Assembly: GCA_021789595.1 (NCBI GenBank)
Contig: JAJYJJ010000014.1
Location: 1 to 58,554, forward strand
DNA length: 58,554 nt
Direction of reading: 5' to 3'
Source: Nitrospirota bacterium
GTDB lineage: Bacteria; Nitrospirota; Thermodesulfovibrionia; UBA6902; JAJYJJ01
Below, in pieces: positions 57,752 through 58,554 of the stretch. The translations under genes were made by a program, and so were the position numbers. The notes below the pieces were generated by a model. That model was not told where the DNA came from. It did no database searches and worked only from the letters and a program-made list of their open reading frames with translations. Each line of letters starts with the position of its first letter. The first letter of the stretch is position 1.

Positions 57752-58554
57752 CTATAGCGTAGTTGTAAGCCTCAGCAGGAAGGTATTGCTGTTATAATTG
57801 AATACATCAAAGCTCGAGTGTCGTGTGGTGTATTTATACTCAAACTCTGCCCTGAGCCATTTCTGCAATTGATAATCCATGCCAAGCCCTGCCCTCCATG
57901 TATCCTCTTTCCTCTGTTTAGTTTCTGTCCCGATGGTTATGTCCCCATTGAAGATATCCCTGCCATAGGCGGTATTGACAAAGCCTGTAAGCTTTGCTGT
58001 AAACCTGTCAAAGTATTGAACCTCGATGCCTGTTGTTGTAAAGTAACTGCTTCCGGCTATATTGGATTCATTTATCTGCCGTACAGCCTTAATAATAATA
58101 GAGCGTTTAGTATTGAATTTGTGGTCTATGGATGCCTGAAGGATTAAGCCCCTGAATGCCCCAAGTGCAGGGTCGTTAAACCGCTTTCGCCCATAGCCTG
58201 CTTTTACAGTGCCCTTGGATTTGGCAGTTATATCCCATGTAATGCCTCCGAAGAAATGCTGTTCCCTGCTGTTGGAATCCGATGCCACCTTATAATCTAT
58301 AAGGACATACTCATACTGTATAAATGCAGATGTCCTTGGAAGAAATCTATAGTAGAGATAACCCGATATTGTATTGTCAGCCCTGTTTCTGAAGGCATTC
58401 CTTTCGGCATCATAATCAACAATATAATATGAATAATCGGTCTGCAGCTTGAATCTGTCGCTCAGTTCATAGCTGACACTCGCTGATGCAAGATTTGTCC
58501 TGTAGAAGTCCAGTTCTGTGCCGATGGTTACCCCCCATGGGTCATGGTTTCTGA
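57752..58554 (-). CDS. Outer-membrane beta-barrel protein (EpsL-like), N-terminus cut by window edge
   Basis: The frame is open from the right edge of the window to the stop at 57752, about 267 residues. It is a series of amphipathic strands with Tyr/Phe girdles (FAAT-type turns absent), e.g. YELSDRFKLQTDYSYYIVDY, SGYLYYRFLPRTSAFIQYEY, WRAGLGMDYQLQKWLRAEFE, ending NSNTFLLRLTTTL with the C-terminal aliphatic/aromatic pattern of barrels. Such barrels (EpsL or BBP2-like) accompany Wza/Wzc genes in exopolysaccharide loci. The signal peptide lies outside the window. Confidence 0.85.
   Translation of the reverse strand, partial: RNHDPWGVTIGTELDFYRTNLASASVSYELSDRFKLQTDYSYYIVDYDAERNAFRNRADNTISGYLYYRFLPRTSAFIQYEYVLIDYKVASDSNSREQHFFGGITWDITAKSKGTVKAGYGRKRFNDPALGAFRGLILQASIDHKFNTKRSIIIKAVRQINESNIAGSSYFTTTGIEVQYFDRFTAKLTGFVNTAYGRDIFNGDITIGTETKQRKEDTWRAGLGMDYQLQKWLRAEFEYKYTTRHSSFDVFNYNSNTFLLRLTTTL

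Overview
The window is chromosomal DNA of a diderm (Gram-negative) bacterium. It encodes a lipoprotein secretin and inner-membrane parts of a type II secretion system, a complete curli-type amyloid export locus, a Wza/Wzc exopolysaccharide cluster, both radical-SAM enzymes of the futalosine menaquinone route (MqnE, MqnC), and a very dense set of c-di-GMP and two-component signalling proteins. This gene content, the moderate G+C and the minimal isc operon fit an anaerobic member of the Nitrospirota (Thermodesulfovibrionia-like) or a neighbouring deep lineage. That placement is inference; no rRNA is present.

Layout. 1-7981 (minus): galT - glgA - giant sensor kinase - lone receiver - PqqD-like protein - radical SAM maturase (cut by the window edge), an apparent operon with 4-bp overlaps. 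8079-10178: an RNase Z-like hydrolase facing a CBS/HPP pair. 10452-13319: mqnE and mqnC, separated by a MazEF-type toxin-antitoxin pair; each mqn gene carries an in-frame palindromic G/C-run insert. 13324-18836: heat-shock operon hrcA-grpE-dnaK-dnaJ under a perfect CIRCE operator, ending in rsmE. 19280-19791: a second toxin-antitoxin pair. 20015-21455 (minus): folE-folD. 21606-22232: a histidine phosphatase. 22306-24590: iscR - tusA-like - iscS-like - iscU behind a promoter overlapped by a near-consensus IscR type 1 box. 24587-25957 (minus): an NtrC-type regulator.

26175-31624: gspK-L-M-C-D, then a PA2779/PA2778/TPR trio to 33154. 33653-35651: two LuxR-type regulators with degenerate receivers flanking a PilZ protein. 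35847-40628: csgE-F-G-B, two large Tyr-rich curlins, and a CsgH-like chaperone. 40694-45979: PocR-GAF-GGDEF cyclase, a fused AAA/RsbW-like ATPase, a STAS protein and a GAF-HD-GYP protein in a tight operon. 45990-46076: tRNA-Leu. 46166-49212 (minus): a HEAT-repeat protein and a second HD-GYP protein. 49309-58554: an exopolysaccharide region (nucleotidyltransferase, HExxH peptidase-like protein, HAMP protein, SurA_N-like protein, Wzy-TPR, Wzc-type tyrosine kinase, Wza, and a beta-barrel protein cut by the window edge).

The central theme from 26 kb on is the making of an extracellular matrix (secretion, amyloid, polysaccharide) under c-di-GMP control. The most unusual items are: an IscS homologue that keeps its mobile cysteine but has lost the PLP-binding lysine and at least four other active-site residues; palindromic repeats read as peptide inserts in both menaquinone enzymes and in a small ORF before csgH; a partner-switch-like AAA/RsbW-STAS pair between a GGDEF and an HD-GYP gene; a 47-nt hairpin repeat present as two identical copies in leaders of secretion and curli-regulator genes; and several genes that look leaderless.
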